From the NCBI RefSeq assembly GCF_004912195.1, contig NZ_STGW01000006.1:1-43547 (forward strand): a stretch of 43,547 nt of DNA, given 5' to 3'. The position numbers and the translations under genes were made by a program. The DNA is from Nocardioides caeni (GTDB lineage: Bacteria; Actinomycetota; Actinomycetes; Propionibacteriales; Nocardioidaceae). The first letter of the stretch is position 1. Each line of letters starts with the position of its first letter. Below the pieces are notes generated by a model, which was not told the origin of the DNA, ran no database searches, and worked only from the letters and a program-made list of their open reading frames with translations. Positions 16,651 through 22,852 of this stretch are shown one piece after another.

Positions 16651-17649
16651 GTGACCTCGAGTACGCCGACGCGAACCCGGCCGGCCGGCGCCGACCGCCA
16701 GGTGTGGCTCGTGCTCGGCATCCTGGTGGCCGCCGTACCGCTGGAACGGCTGGTGTCCTCCCGCCTCGACGACCCGGCCTTCCAGACCTGGGCGACGGTC
16801 TTCCTCGCGATCGTCGTGCAGTCCATCCCCTTCCTCGTCCTGGGCGTGCTGCTGTCGGGACTGATCTCCGCGCTGTTGTCGGAGAAGCTGGTGGCCCGCT
16901 TGCTGCCGCGCAACCCGGCGCTGGCCGTCCCGGTGGCCGGCTTCGCCGGCATCGGTCTGCCGACCTGCGAGTGCGCCGCCGTGCCGGTCGCCTCGGGACT
17001 CGCCCGCCGGGGGGTGCCGCCGGCGGTCGCGCTGACCTTCCTGCTCGCGGCTCCGGCGGTGAATCCGGCGGTGATCGTCTCGACGGCGGTCGCCTTCCAG
17101 GGACGCACGGACATGGTGGTGGCCCGCTTCGTCGCGTCGATGCTGGTCGCGGTCGTCATCGGGTGGATCTACGTCGCCGTGGCCCGCCGCGTGCCGGCCC
17201 TGCACCTGCCCCGGATCAGCGCGGTCGCGCACGGGCACGGTGGCGACACCCGCACTGGCCGCTTCCTCGGCGCGGCCTGGCACGACCTGCTGCCGGCGGC
17301 CGGCTTCCTGGTGATCGGCGCGTTGATCGCGGCGACCGTCAACGTCCTCGTCCCGCTGGACATCGTCGAGGGTGTCGCCGGCCAGTGGCTGCTGGCGATC
17401 GTGGTCCTCGCGCTGTTCGCGTTCGTGGTGGCCCTCTGCTCCGAGGCCGACGCCTTCATCGCGGTCAGCCTCACCGCCTTCTCCGACACCGCCAAGCTCG
17501 TCTTCCTCGTCGTCGGGCCCGCCATGGACGTCAAGCTCGCGGCGATGGAGGCCGGTCAGTTCGGCCGCCGTTTCGCCAGCCAGTTCGTGCCTCTCGTCCT
17601 CGTGGTCGCCACGGTGATCGCGTCCCTCGTCGGCTGGGTGCTGCTGTGA
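16651..17649 (+). CDS. Permease, ArsP_1/DUF318 family
   Basis: 332 residues with about eight hydrophobic membrane segments. The family signature GLPTCECAAVPVASGLARRG is present, as is LLAAPAVNPAVIVSTAVAF in the pair of half-repeats; a His-rich loop (AHGHGG) lies in the middle. Relatives export organoarsenicals or form a two-gene permease with TIGR03943 proteins, exactly the partner found next with a GTGA overlap. Location under a Zur-like box suggests transport linked to zinc scarcity, for example of a metal or metallophore; this is inference. GTG start follows a -10 hexamer by 7 bases, so the transcript is probably leaderless. Confidence 0.88.
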   Translation: MTSSTPTRTRPAGADRQVWLVLGILVAAVPLERLVSSRLDDPAFQTWATVFLAIVVQSIPFLVLGVLLSGLISALLSEKLVARLLPRNPALAVPVAGFAGIGLPTCECAAVPVASGLARRGVPPAVALTFLLAAPAVNPAVIVSTAVAFQGRTDMVVARFVASMLVAVVIGWIYVAVARRVPALHLPRISAVAHGHGGDTRTGRFLGAAWHDLLPAAGFLVIGALIAATVNVLVPLDIVEGVAGQWLLAIVVLALFAFVVALCSEADAFIAVSLTAFSDTAKLVFLVVGPAMDVKLAAMEAGQFGRRFASQFVPLVLVVATVIASLVGWVLL

Positions 17650-18161
17650 ACCGCGCCGCGCAGGCTCTCGTCCTCACCGCCATCGGGGCCGTCGCCCTGC
17701 GGGTGGGGCTGACCGACGAGTACGCCAACTACGTCAACGCGTGGATGCGGTGGCCGCTGGTCCTCAGCGGGCTGCTCCTCGTCGTGCTCGCTCTGACGGC
17801 GGCCTTCGACTCCGACGCCTCCGACGACGACCGGCACCCGACGACGGTCGCGGCCTGGGCGCTGCTGATCCCGATCGTCGTCGCCTTCGTGGTCCGGCCG
17901 CCGGCGCTGGGCGGCTACGTCGCCGAGCGCCGGGTCAACGACATCGCCGCGGCGTCGTACGACGACCCGGCGGTCGCGCCGCTCGCGGAGGGCGTCACCC
18001 ACGACCTGCTCGTCTCGGAGTTCGTCGCCCTCGCGGCGCTCTACGGCGAGGCGATCGAGGACCGCGACGTGCGGCTCCTCGGCTTCGTCACCTCCGACGG
18101 CGACGGGTGGTACGTCACGCGCCTGTCGATCCGCTGTTGCGCGGCCGACGCGTCCGCCTAA
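17646..18161 (+). CDS. TIGR03943 family membrane protein, C-terminus cut by in-frame TAA
   Basis: 171 residues before the stop. Two N-terminal membrane segments (ALVLTAIGAVALRVG, WPLVLSGLLLVVLALTAAF) and a third (ALLIPIVVAFVVRPPALG) are followed by a soluble region ending YVTRLSIRCCAADASA. TIGR03943 (YcgQ-like) proteins continue well beyond the RCCAADA motif; here the reading frame meets TAA at 18159 and then stays open for 56 more codons with the family's usual C-terminal content. The product is therefore probably truncated, or the TAA is a sequence error or read through. It overlaps the permease gene by 4 bases (GTGA) and should be its partner. Confidence 0.75.
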   Translation: MNRAAQALVLTAIGAVALRVGLTDEYANYVNAWMRWPLVLSGLLLVVLALTAAFDSDASDDDRHPTTVAAWALLIPIVVAFVVRPPALGGYVAERRVNDIAAASYDDPAVAPLAEGVTHDLLVSEFVALAALYGEAIEDRDVRLLGFVTSDGDGWYVTRLSIRCCAADASA

Positions 18162-18332
18162 CGGGTGCGAGTGGACGCCACCGCAGAGTCGGCACCGGCG
18201 GACGACCAGTGGGTCGAGGTGACCGGCACCTGGGTGACGGGCACCGGCGTCGGCACCGACGGCGACGAGGAGCCTGCCCTCGCCGCTGCTGAGGTCCGGA
18301 GCGTTCCCGAGCCGAAGCGGCAGTACGAGTGA
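18162..18332 (+). pseudogene. Detached C-terminal part of the TIGR03943 protein
   Basis: In the same frame as the preceding CDS, the 56 codons after TAA encode RVRVDATAESAPADD, then QWVEVTGTWVTGTG and end VPEPKRQYE. The WVEVTGTW segment is the conserved end of TIGR03943 proteins. A single base (TAC to TAA, Tyr to stop) would explain the break. The end overlaps the next gene's GTG start (GTGA at 18329-18332), showing that the original operon coupling was through this full-length frame. GTG codons at 18165 and 18171 might allow reinitiation. Confidence 0.6.
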
Positions 18333-18835
18333 CCGGTGCAGCCCGCCGCCCCGCCGTCCCCGGCGTGCGGCTCGACCTCCTCGTCCTGCTTCTGGCCGTC
18401 CTGGGGGCCGTGCTCTTCCTGGCTCCGGGCGGCGACCGCGCGGAGCCGGCGCCCGCGCCGGACAGCGAGGCCGGCCCGGCGGACGCTCCGGCGACGCCGT
18501 CCGGCCCGGCTCCGAGCGAGGAGGCCTTCTGCAGTGCCTACCGCGACCTCGCCGCCGCCCAGGGGCAGTACGTCGCCCAGATGGACGAGCGGGGCGCCGA
18601 GCTGCTGCGCGAGACCGCCGACGAGCTGGTCGCGCTCGGCGTACCCGACTCGATGAGCGTGCTCGCCCGCACCGGCTTCCGCCTCGAGCTGTCGGGCATC
18701 TACGGATCGATCGGCCTCGCCCTCGACCCCACGGCCGTCCCCGGCGCGCTGACCGAGGACGGCGACGGGACGTCGCTCTCCGGCTCGGCGGGGGAGTTCG
18801 GCGCGTGGCTCTCCGAGCTCTGCCCCGCTCGCTGA
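18329..18835 (+). CDS. Hypothetical membrane-anchored or secreted protein
   Basis: 168 residues. A single hydrophobic segment near the N-terminus (LDLLVLLLAVLGAVLFLAPG) is followed by a Pro/Ala/Asp-rich linker and a mostly helical domain with two Cys (FCSAYRDLAAA and SELCPAR) that could pair. The sequence resembles no family I recognise. Start GTG overlaps the end of the TIGR03943 frame by GTGA, so it belongs to the permease operon and may be exposed outside the membrane to work with it. A zinc or metallophore role would be a guess from context only. Confidence 0.7.
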   Translation: MTGAARRPAVPGVRLDLLVLLLAVLGAVLFLAPGGDRAEPAPAPDSEAGPADAPATPSGPAPSEEAFCSAYRDLAAAQGQYVAQMDERGAELLRETADELVALGVPDSMSVLARTGFRLELSGIYGSIGLALDPTAVPGALTEDGDGTSLSGSAGEFGAWLSELCPAR

Positions 18836-18853
18836 GATCGTCGGTCGGCGCCG

Positions 18854-18976
18854 TCAGCCCTGTCGGGCCTTCATCCGCGGGTTCTGCTTGTTGATGACGT
18901 AGGTGCGTCCGCGGCGGCGGACGACCTGGGCGCCGGGCTGCTTCTTGAGCGAGCGGAGCGAGTTGCGGACCTTCAT
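18854..18976 (-). CDS. rpmJ: 50S ribosomal protein L36, zinc-free (YkgO-type) paralogue
   Basis: 40 residues, [20 protein letters not shown] and a tail ending NPRMKARQG. It carries the L36 fold signature but none of the Cys/His zinc ligands of the C+ form. AAGGAGG precedes the ATG. The start overlaps the L32 stop (ATGA), placing it last in the operon L31B - CobW-like - L32 - L36 under the second Zur-like box. Under zinc limitation it is expected to replace the zinc-binding L36. Confidence 0.93.
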   Translation of the reverse strand: MKVRNSLRSLKKQPGAQVVRRRGRTYVINKQNPRMKARQG

Positions 18977-19158
18977 CGGGTCCTCCTTCCGGTGGTGGGA
19001 TCGACGAGGCCTCGCTGGACGGCGGCGACCAGGCGGCGTGGCACGCGGTGCTCGACGCCGTCGACGGTGATCGGCACCAGGTCCGGTGCGGTGGCGCGCC
19101 ACTGCGAGCGGCGGTGGCGCGTGTTGCTGCGCGACGTACGACGTTTCGGGACCGCCAT
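18973..19158 (-). CDS. rpmF: 50S ribosomal protein L32, zinc-free paralogue
   Basis: 61 residues beginning [20 protein letters not shown], the universal bacterial L32 start. The zinc finger that normally follows (two CxxC pairs) is replaced by a Cys-free segment ([16 protein letters not shown]). The ATG directly abuts the stop of the CobW-like gene and the stop overlaps the L36 start. It belongs to the zinc-starvation set of alternative ribosomal proteins. Confidence 0.93.
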   Translation of the reverse strand: MAVPKRRTSRSNTRHRRSQWRATAPDLVPITVDGVEHRVPRRLVAAVQRGLVDPTTGRRTR

Positions 19159-20235
19159 TCAGGCCACCTCCCGGATCGGGCCGAGCCAGGGCTCGAAGCC
19201 GTCCTCGCTGAGGCTCCAGGAGCCGGTCTCGTGCTCGGCGAGCAGCAGGCCGTCGAAGGCCTCGCGCAGGTGGGCGGGGGCCACCCCGACGCCGGTGATG
19301 ACGATGCGGGTGAAGGGCGTCCGGCGGCCCCAGGAGGCGTGGTCACCGATGCTCAGCTGACCGCCGGCGCCGTCCCACTCGACCGCCCGACCGGGACGGG
19401 TCGGCAGCCAGAAGCAGCCGCGGGAGCGGTGGGTGCCGGCACCGAGGAGCTCCAGCGACTCGAGAAGCCGGCCGGGGTGGAAGGGCTGCAGGGCCTGCAG
19501 GTCCAGCCGCCAGATGCCCTCGGCGTGCGGGTCCGGCAGTGCGTCGGAGCGGGTCGGACTGGTCCACGCGTCCGTGCGGCCGTGCTGGTGCAGGTGGCCG
19601 AGGAGGACGTCGCCGTCGACGCCGTGACCGCCCTCGGTCACGGAGACGCCGGGACGGGCGAGGGCCTGGACCAGGCCGCTCGCGACCGGGTCCACGCGGC
19701 TGCCGTCGGGACTGTCGAAGGTGATCAGGTCGGCGTACTCCACCATCGCGGCGAGCACCTCGCCCACGCCCCGCCGGTCATCCGGTGCGCAGTGGTGGCC
19801 GCGGTCGGCGAGCAGGTCGTCGCCGAGCAGGTCGCGGACGGGGTGCCGCGTGCCGAGGGCAGTGACGACCGAGGCGACCCGCAGGAAGCGGGCCAGCCGG
19901 GTGTCCCACGTGAGGACCGAGCACAGGTGGCCGGCCTCGGCGCCGACCGGGAGATGGGCGACGATGCTGCGCCAGCGTCCGTCGCGGGCGAGCCGCTCGA
20001 GCGTGGGCACGATGTCCTCGCGGATCGCGCAGCTCACGCAGGCGTGCTCGAGCAGCACCTCGTGGGTCTCCACCACGCCCGTCAGGTCGCTGACGGTGCG
20101 GCTGAGCACGCCGCGCTCGGGGTCGATGTGATGGCGGACGGCGACCGCGTCGGGCAGGTCGAACTGCAGGCCGACCATGGTCGCGGCCATCGCGTCGGGA
20201 TCGACGCCGGTGAGGAGGACGACGGGGACGCGCAT
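19159..20235 (-). CDS. CobW-like protein with degenerate P-loop (Mrf-like)
   Basis: 358 residues, alignable with the COG0523 fold (start [20 protein letters not shown], middle [20 protein letters not shown], late [20 protein letters not shown] and [13 protein letters not shown]). The Walker A motif GxxGxGKT is missing and reads GVDPDAMAA, and the CxCC metal motif is reduced to CVSC. Nucleotide binding as in normal G3E GTPases is therefore unlikely or altered. In mycobacteria a CobW-like gene embedded with C- ribosomal proteins encodes Mrf, which recruits the hibernation factor MPY to zinc-starved ribosomes; position inside the same kind of operon suggests this role. Starts overlap the L31B stop by one base. 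Confidence 0.82.
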   Translation of the reverse strand: MRVPVVLLTGVDPDAMAATMVGLQFDLPDAVAVRHHIDPERGVLSRTVSDLTGVVETHEVLLEHACVSCAIREDIVPTLERLARDGRWRSIVAHLPVGAEAGHLCSVLTWDTRLARFLRVASVVTALGTRHPVRDLLGDDLLADRGHHCAPDDRRGVGEVLAAMVEYADLITFDSPDGSRVDPVASGLVQALARPGVSVTEGGHGVDGDVLLGHLHQHGRTDAWTSPTRSDALPDPHAEGIWRLDLQALQPFHPGRLLESLELLGAGTHRSRGCFWLPTRPGRAVEWDGAGGQLSIGDHASWGRRTPFTRIVITGVGVAPAHLREAFDGLLLAEHETGSWSLSEDGFEPWLGPIREVA

Positions 20236-20501
20236 CAGGACCGGCCTCCCCGGTCGCGGCCGTAGCGCCGCTCGAACGCCTCGACGCGACCCTCGCTGTC
20301 GATCACGCGCCCCTGACCGGTCCAGAACGGGTGGCTGTGGACACTGACGTCGACGTCGACCACCGGATAGGTCGTGCCGTCGACCTCGACCCTCGCCTCG
20401 CCCGCGCGTCCCACGAGCGTCGAGCGGGTGAGCACGATCTCGCCCGTGGCGCGGTCGCGGAAGGCGACGGGTCCGTAGTCGGGATGGATGCCCTGCTTCA
20501 T
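20235..20501 (-). CDS. rpmE2: 50S ribosomal protein L31 type B (zinc-free)
   Basis: 88 residues: MKQGIHPDYGPVAFRDRATG, then YPVVDVDVSVHSHPFWTGQ and a basic end. This is the type B L31 sequence, which lacks the CxxC pair of type A. First gene of the leftward zinc-starvation operon, with the Zur-like box 23 bases upstream of its ATG. Its stop shares one base with the start of the CobW-like gene. Type B L31 replaces the zinc-binding form and lets its zinc be reused. Confidence 0.95.
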   Translation of the reverse strand: MKQGIHPDYGPVAFRDRATGEIVLTRSTLVGRAGEARVEVDGTTYPVVDVDVSVHSHPFWTGQGRVIDSEGRVEAFERRYGRDRGGRS

Positions 20502-20523
20502 CGGTTGCCCTTCACGTTTAGAA

Positions 20524-20538
20524 TGAGAATCGTTCTCA
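20524..20538. promoter_or_regulatory. Zur-like box between L31B and L28 operons
   Basis: TGAGAATCGTTCTCA is a near-perfect palindrome matching 11 of 15 positions of the Zur consensus TGAAAATGATTTTCA. It lies in the 71-base gap between two divergent operons of zinc-free ribosomal proteins and should control both. Confidence 0.82.
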
Positions 20539-20572
20539 ATCATGACACACGGACCCACCGAGGAGGAACCCC

Positions 20573-20809
20573 ATGTCCCAGGTCTGTCAGGTGACCGGCA
20601 CGCGGCCGGCATTCGGCAACAACGTGTCCCACTCGCACCGGCGTACGCGCCGCCGCTTCGACGTCAACATCCAGCGCAAGCGCTACTGGGTGCCGTCGCT
20701 CGGCCGCCACGTCGCGCTCCGCATCAGCGCCCGCGGCATCAAGACCGTCGACCAGCGCGGCATCGAGTCCGTCGTCGCCGACCTGCGCGCCCGCGGGGTC
20801 AGGCTCTGA
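20573..20809 (+). CDS. rpmB: 50S ribosomal protein L28, zinc-free paralogue
   Basis: 78 residues, [20 protein letters not shown] followed by [19 protein letters not shown], the standard L28 start. Only one Cys is present, so the four-Cys zinc site of the C+ form is absent. GAGGAGG sits 6-8 bases before the ATG. First gene of the rightward operon; stop and next start overlap (TGATG). Confidence 0.95.
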   Translation: MSQVCQVTGTRPAFGNNVSHSHRRTRRRFDVNIQRKRYWVPSLGRHVALRISARGIKTVDQRGIESVVADLRARGVRL

Positions 20810-20988
20810 TGGCGAGTCGATCGGGCAAGGGCTCCGACGTGCGGCCGATCGTCAAGCTCCGTTCCACCGCTGGCACCGGCCACACCTACGTCACCCGGAA
20901 GAACCGTCGCAACGACCCGGACCGGCTGACCCTGCGCAAGTACGACCCCGTCGTTCGGCGCCATGTCGAGTTCAGGGAGGAGCGCTGA
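20809..20988 (+). CDS. rpmG: 50S ribosomal protein L33, zinc-free paralogue
   Basis: 59 residues with the L33 core [39 protein letters not shown] and no Cys, whereas the C+ form has two CxxC pairs. ATG overlaps the L28 stop by one base, so translation is coupled. Part of the zinc-starvation ribosomal set. Confidence 0.95.
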   Translation: MASRSGKGSDVRPIVKLRSTAGTGHTYVTRKNRRNDPDRLTLRKYDPVVRRHVEFREER

Positions 20989-20996
20989 GGTCGTGT

Positions 20997-21143
20997 CTCC
21001 CCATCCTCGGCGGATGCCGACGTCGTCCAGGTGGTGCGATCGCAAGGCGCCGCCGCGACCACAGACCGGGTCGTCTTTTGAGCGGTGGCAACGCGGCGAG
21101 CGTGCCGCCTGGGCGGCGCTCGGCGCCGCCACGGGATGGGGAG
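20997..21143 (+). other. L33-S14 spacer with inverted repeat covering the S14 ribosome-binding site
   Basis: CTCCCCATCC (20997-21006) is exactly complementary to GGATGGGGAG (21134-21143), with wobble pairs possible on both sides. The right arm holds the S14 Shine-Dalgarno (GGGGAGG, 9 bases before the ATG at 21154). The 165-base spacer is unusually long in this otherwise overlapping operon. A short open frame (21014-21154) ends next to the S14 start but resembles nothing known. Confidence 0.45.
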
Positions 21144-21153
21144 GCGCGGCCTA

Positions 21154-21459
21154 ATGGCCAAGCGGAGCAAGATCGCGGCCGAGGCGCGGAGGCGCGCCAC
21201 GGTCGAGCGGTACGCCGGGCGTCGCGCCGTGCTCAAGGAGCGGATCCGGCGTGCCGAGCCCGGCTCGGACGAGCTGGCCGAGGCGCTGCGGGCGCTCGCG
21301 CGGTTGCCGCGCGACTCCTCGCCGGTGCGTCTGCGCAACCGCGACCAGGTCGACGGCCGGCCCCGCGGCCATCTCCGCAAGGCGGGGCTCTCGCGGATCC
21401 GGTTCCGCGAGATGGCCCACCGCGGCGAGCTGCCGGGGATCACGAAGTCGAGCTGGTGA
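21154..21459 (+). CDS. rpsN: 30S ribosomal protein S14, zinc-free type
   Basis: 101 residues: [20 protein letters not shown] with [20 protein letters not shown], then [20 protein letters not shown] and the end PGITKSSW. This is the long, Cys-free S14 form, compared with about 61 residues and a CxxC-CxxC knuckle in the zinc form. It closes the rightward operon L28 - L33 - S14. S18, which joins this set in mycobacteria, is not present in the window. Confidence 0.95.
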   Translation: MAKRSKIAAEARRRATVERYAGRRAVLKERIRRAEPGSDELAEALRALARLPRDSSPVRLRNRDQVDGRPRGHLRKAGLSRIRFREMAHRGELPGITKSSW

Positions 21460-21523
21460 GACCCGCCCGATAGCGTCGCCCCGGGACATCACCTCGACCC
21501 GGACGGCGACGAAGGAGGCCCGA

Positions 21524-22741
21524 GTGGGCGGCGGACATGCACATCGAGCGACGAGCGGCATCGACCGGATCGAGGTCGGCGCCACCGCCCGCGTCGCGCT
21601 CCTGGCCGGGCTCGGCGTGGCGCTCGTCGCGACGCTGGTCGGCCTGGTCGTGTGGTGGCCGCCGGGCGACGTCGCCGACCAGGCCGCCGAGAGCGGAGGG
21701 CCCGCCGCCCAGTTCGCCGCCGACGGCGTGACCTTCCCGAGCGGCGAGGTCGTCTCCGTTGCCCCGCGCTGCCCGGGCAAGGGCCTGCCCGACGGATCCG
21801 GCTGCAGCACCCTCGAGGTGGAGGTCGAGGGCGAGGACCTGACCGTCCAGGTCGCGGTGCCGCCCGAGGTGCTCGACTCGGGGGTCGCGGAGGGCGACCA
21901 GGTGGAGCTGCTCCGCACCCCGACCCCCGATGCGGTCGACGGCGCGGAGGCGTCGTACTCCTATTTCGCGACCGACCGCGACGGCACCATGCTCTGGCTC
22001 CTGCTGTTCTTCGTCATCGTGGTGGTCGCGATCGCCCGCTGGCGTGGGCTCTTCGCGCTCTTCGGCCTGGCGTTCGGCGGGCTGGTGATCTGGTGGTGGG
22101 TCCTGCCGGCGCTGCTCGACGGCGCCCCCGGGGTCGGGGTCGCGCTGACCGGCGCCTCGATGATCATGTTCGTCGTCCTCTACACGACCCACGGTTTCTC
22201 ACTGCGCACCAGCACCGCGCTGGCCGGCACGCTGCTCGGCATCCTGCTGACCGCCGGGCTCGGGGTGATCGCGATCGGCAACGCCCACCTGACCGGGATC
22301 AGCGACGAGGCCGGCGCCATCCTGGCGACCTTCGGCGAGCTGGACTTCCAGGCGCTGCTCGGCTGCGCGCTGGTGATCGCCGGCCTCGGCGTGCTCAACG
22401 ACGTCACCATCACGCAGGCCTCGGCGGTGTGGGAGCTGCGCGCCGCCAGTCCCGGCGCCTCCCGCACGGAGATCTTCAACCGGGCCATGCGGATCGGGCG
22501 CGACCACATCGCCTCGACGATCTACACGATCGTCTTCGCCTACGTCGGGACTGCGCTGATCCTGCTGATGGTGCTGCGGGTCTATGACCGCCCGCTCATC
22601 GACCTGCTCTCGACCGAGCAGCTGGCCGAGGAGGTCGTCCGCACGCTCGTGACGTCCATCGGCCTGGTCCTCGCCGTCCCCGTCACCACCGGCCTCGCCG
22701 CCCTCATCGCCTCGCCCCGACCCCACGAGGTGGGAACCTGA
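21524..22741 (+). CDS. YibE/F family membrane protein
   Basis: 405 residues. After a short His-containing start (GGGHAHRATS) and one membrane segment (VALLAGLGVALVATLVGLVVW), an extracytoplasmic domain with a Cys pair (APRCPGKGLPDGSGCS) is followed by about seven membrane segments, including the YibE/F motif FGELDFQALLGCALVIAGLG and LNDVTITQASAVWELRAASP. Family members are multi-pass proteins of unclear function, in several firmicutes and actinobacteria found near metal genes. AAGGAGG is well placed before the GTG. It lies 64 bases after S14 and may be read with it, which would place it in the zinc response; this link is inferred. Confidence 0.85.
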   Translation: MGGGHAHRATSGIDRIEVGATARVALLAGLGVALVATLVGLVVWWPPGDVADQAAESGGPAAQFAADGVTFPSGEVVSVAPRCPGKGLPDGSGCSTLEVEVEGEDLTVQVAVPPEVLDSGVAEGDQVELLRTPTPDAVDGAEASYSYFATDRDGTMLWLLLFFVIVVVAIARWRGLFALFGLAFGGLVIWWWVLPALLDGAPGVGVALTGASMIMFVVLYTTHGFSLRTSTALAGTLLGILLTAGLGVIAIGNAHLTGISDEAGAILATFGELDFQALLGCALVIAGLGVLNDVTITQASAVWELRAASPGASRTEIFNRAMRIGRDHIASTIYTIVFAYVGTALILLMVLRVYDRPLIDLLSTEQLAEEVVRTLVTSIGLVLAVPVTTGLAALIASPRPHEVGT

Positions 22742-22747
22742 GCCCCG

Positions 22748-22848
22748 CGAAGTGGCACTCCGTGCGTGCCGAGGTGGGACTCCATGCGTGCCGAGGTGGC
22801 AGCCAAGGCCGCGTCCTCCCACTTCGAGCCCCGAGTCCTCCCACTTCG
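22748..22848. repeat. 22-bp phased inverted array, convergent gap yibE/F - eccC
   Basis: Two forward 22-bp units start at 22748 and 22770 with CGAAGTGG and CGAGGTGG and share ACTCC and TGCGTGC; a third start (CGAGGTGGC) follows exactly 22 bp on, at 22792. The second half contains inverted units, GTCCTCCCACTTCG at 22813-22826 and again at 22835-22848, also 22 bp apart. The array fills the gap between two converging stop codons (22741 and 22855) and can fold as a hairpin on either strand. Confidence 0.8.
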
Positions 22849-22852
22849 TGGC

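Noticed and set aside
21014..21154. 46-codon frame between L33 and S14 as a possible S18 or L36 gene
   Set aside because: No ribosome-binding site at its ATG and no resemblance to S18, L36 or any ribosomal protein.
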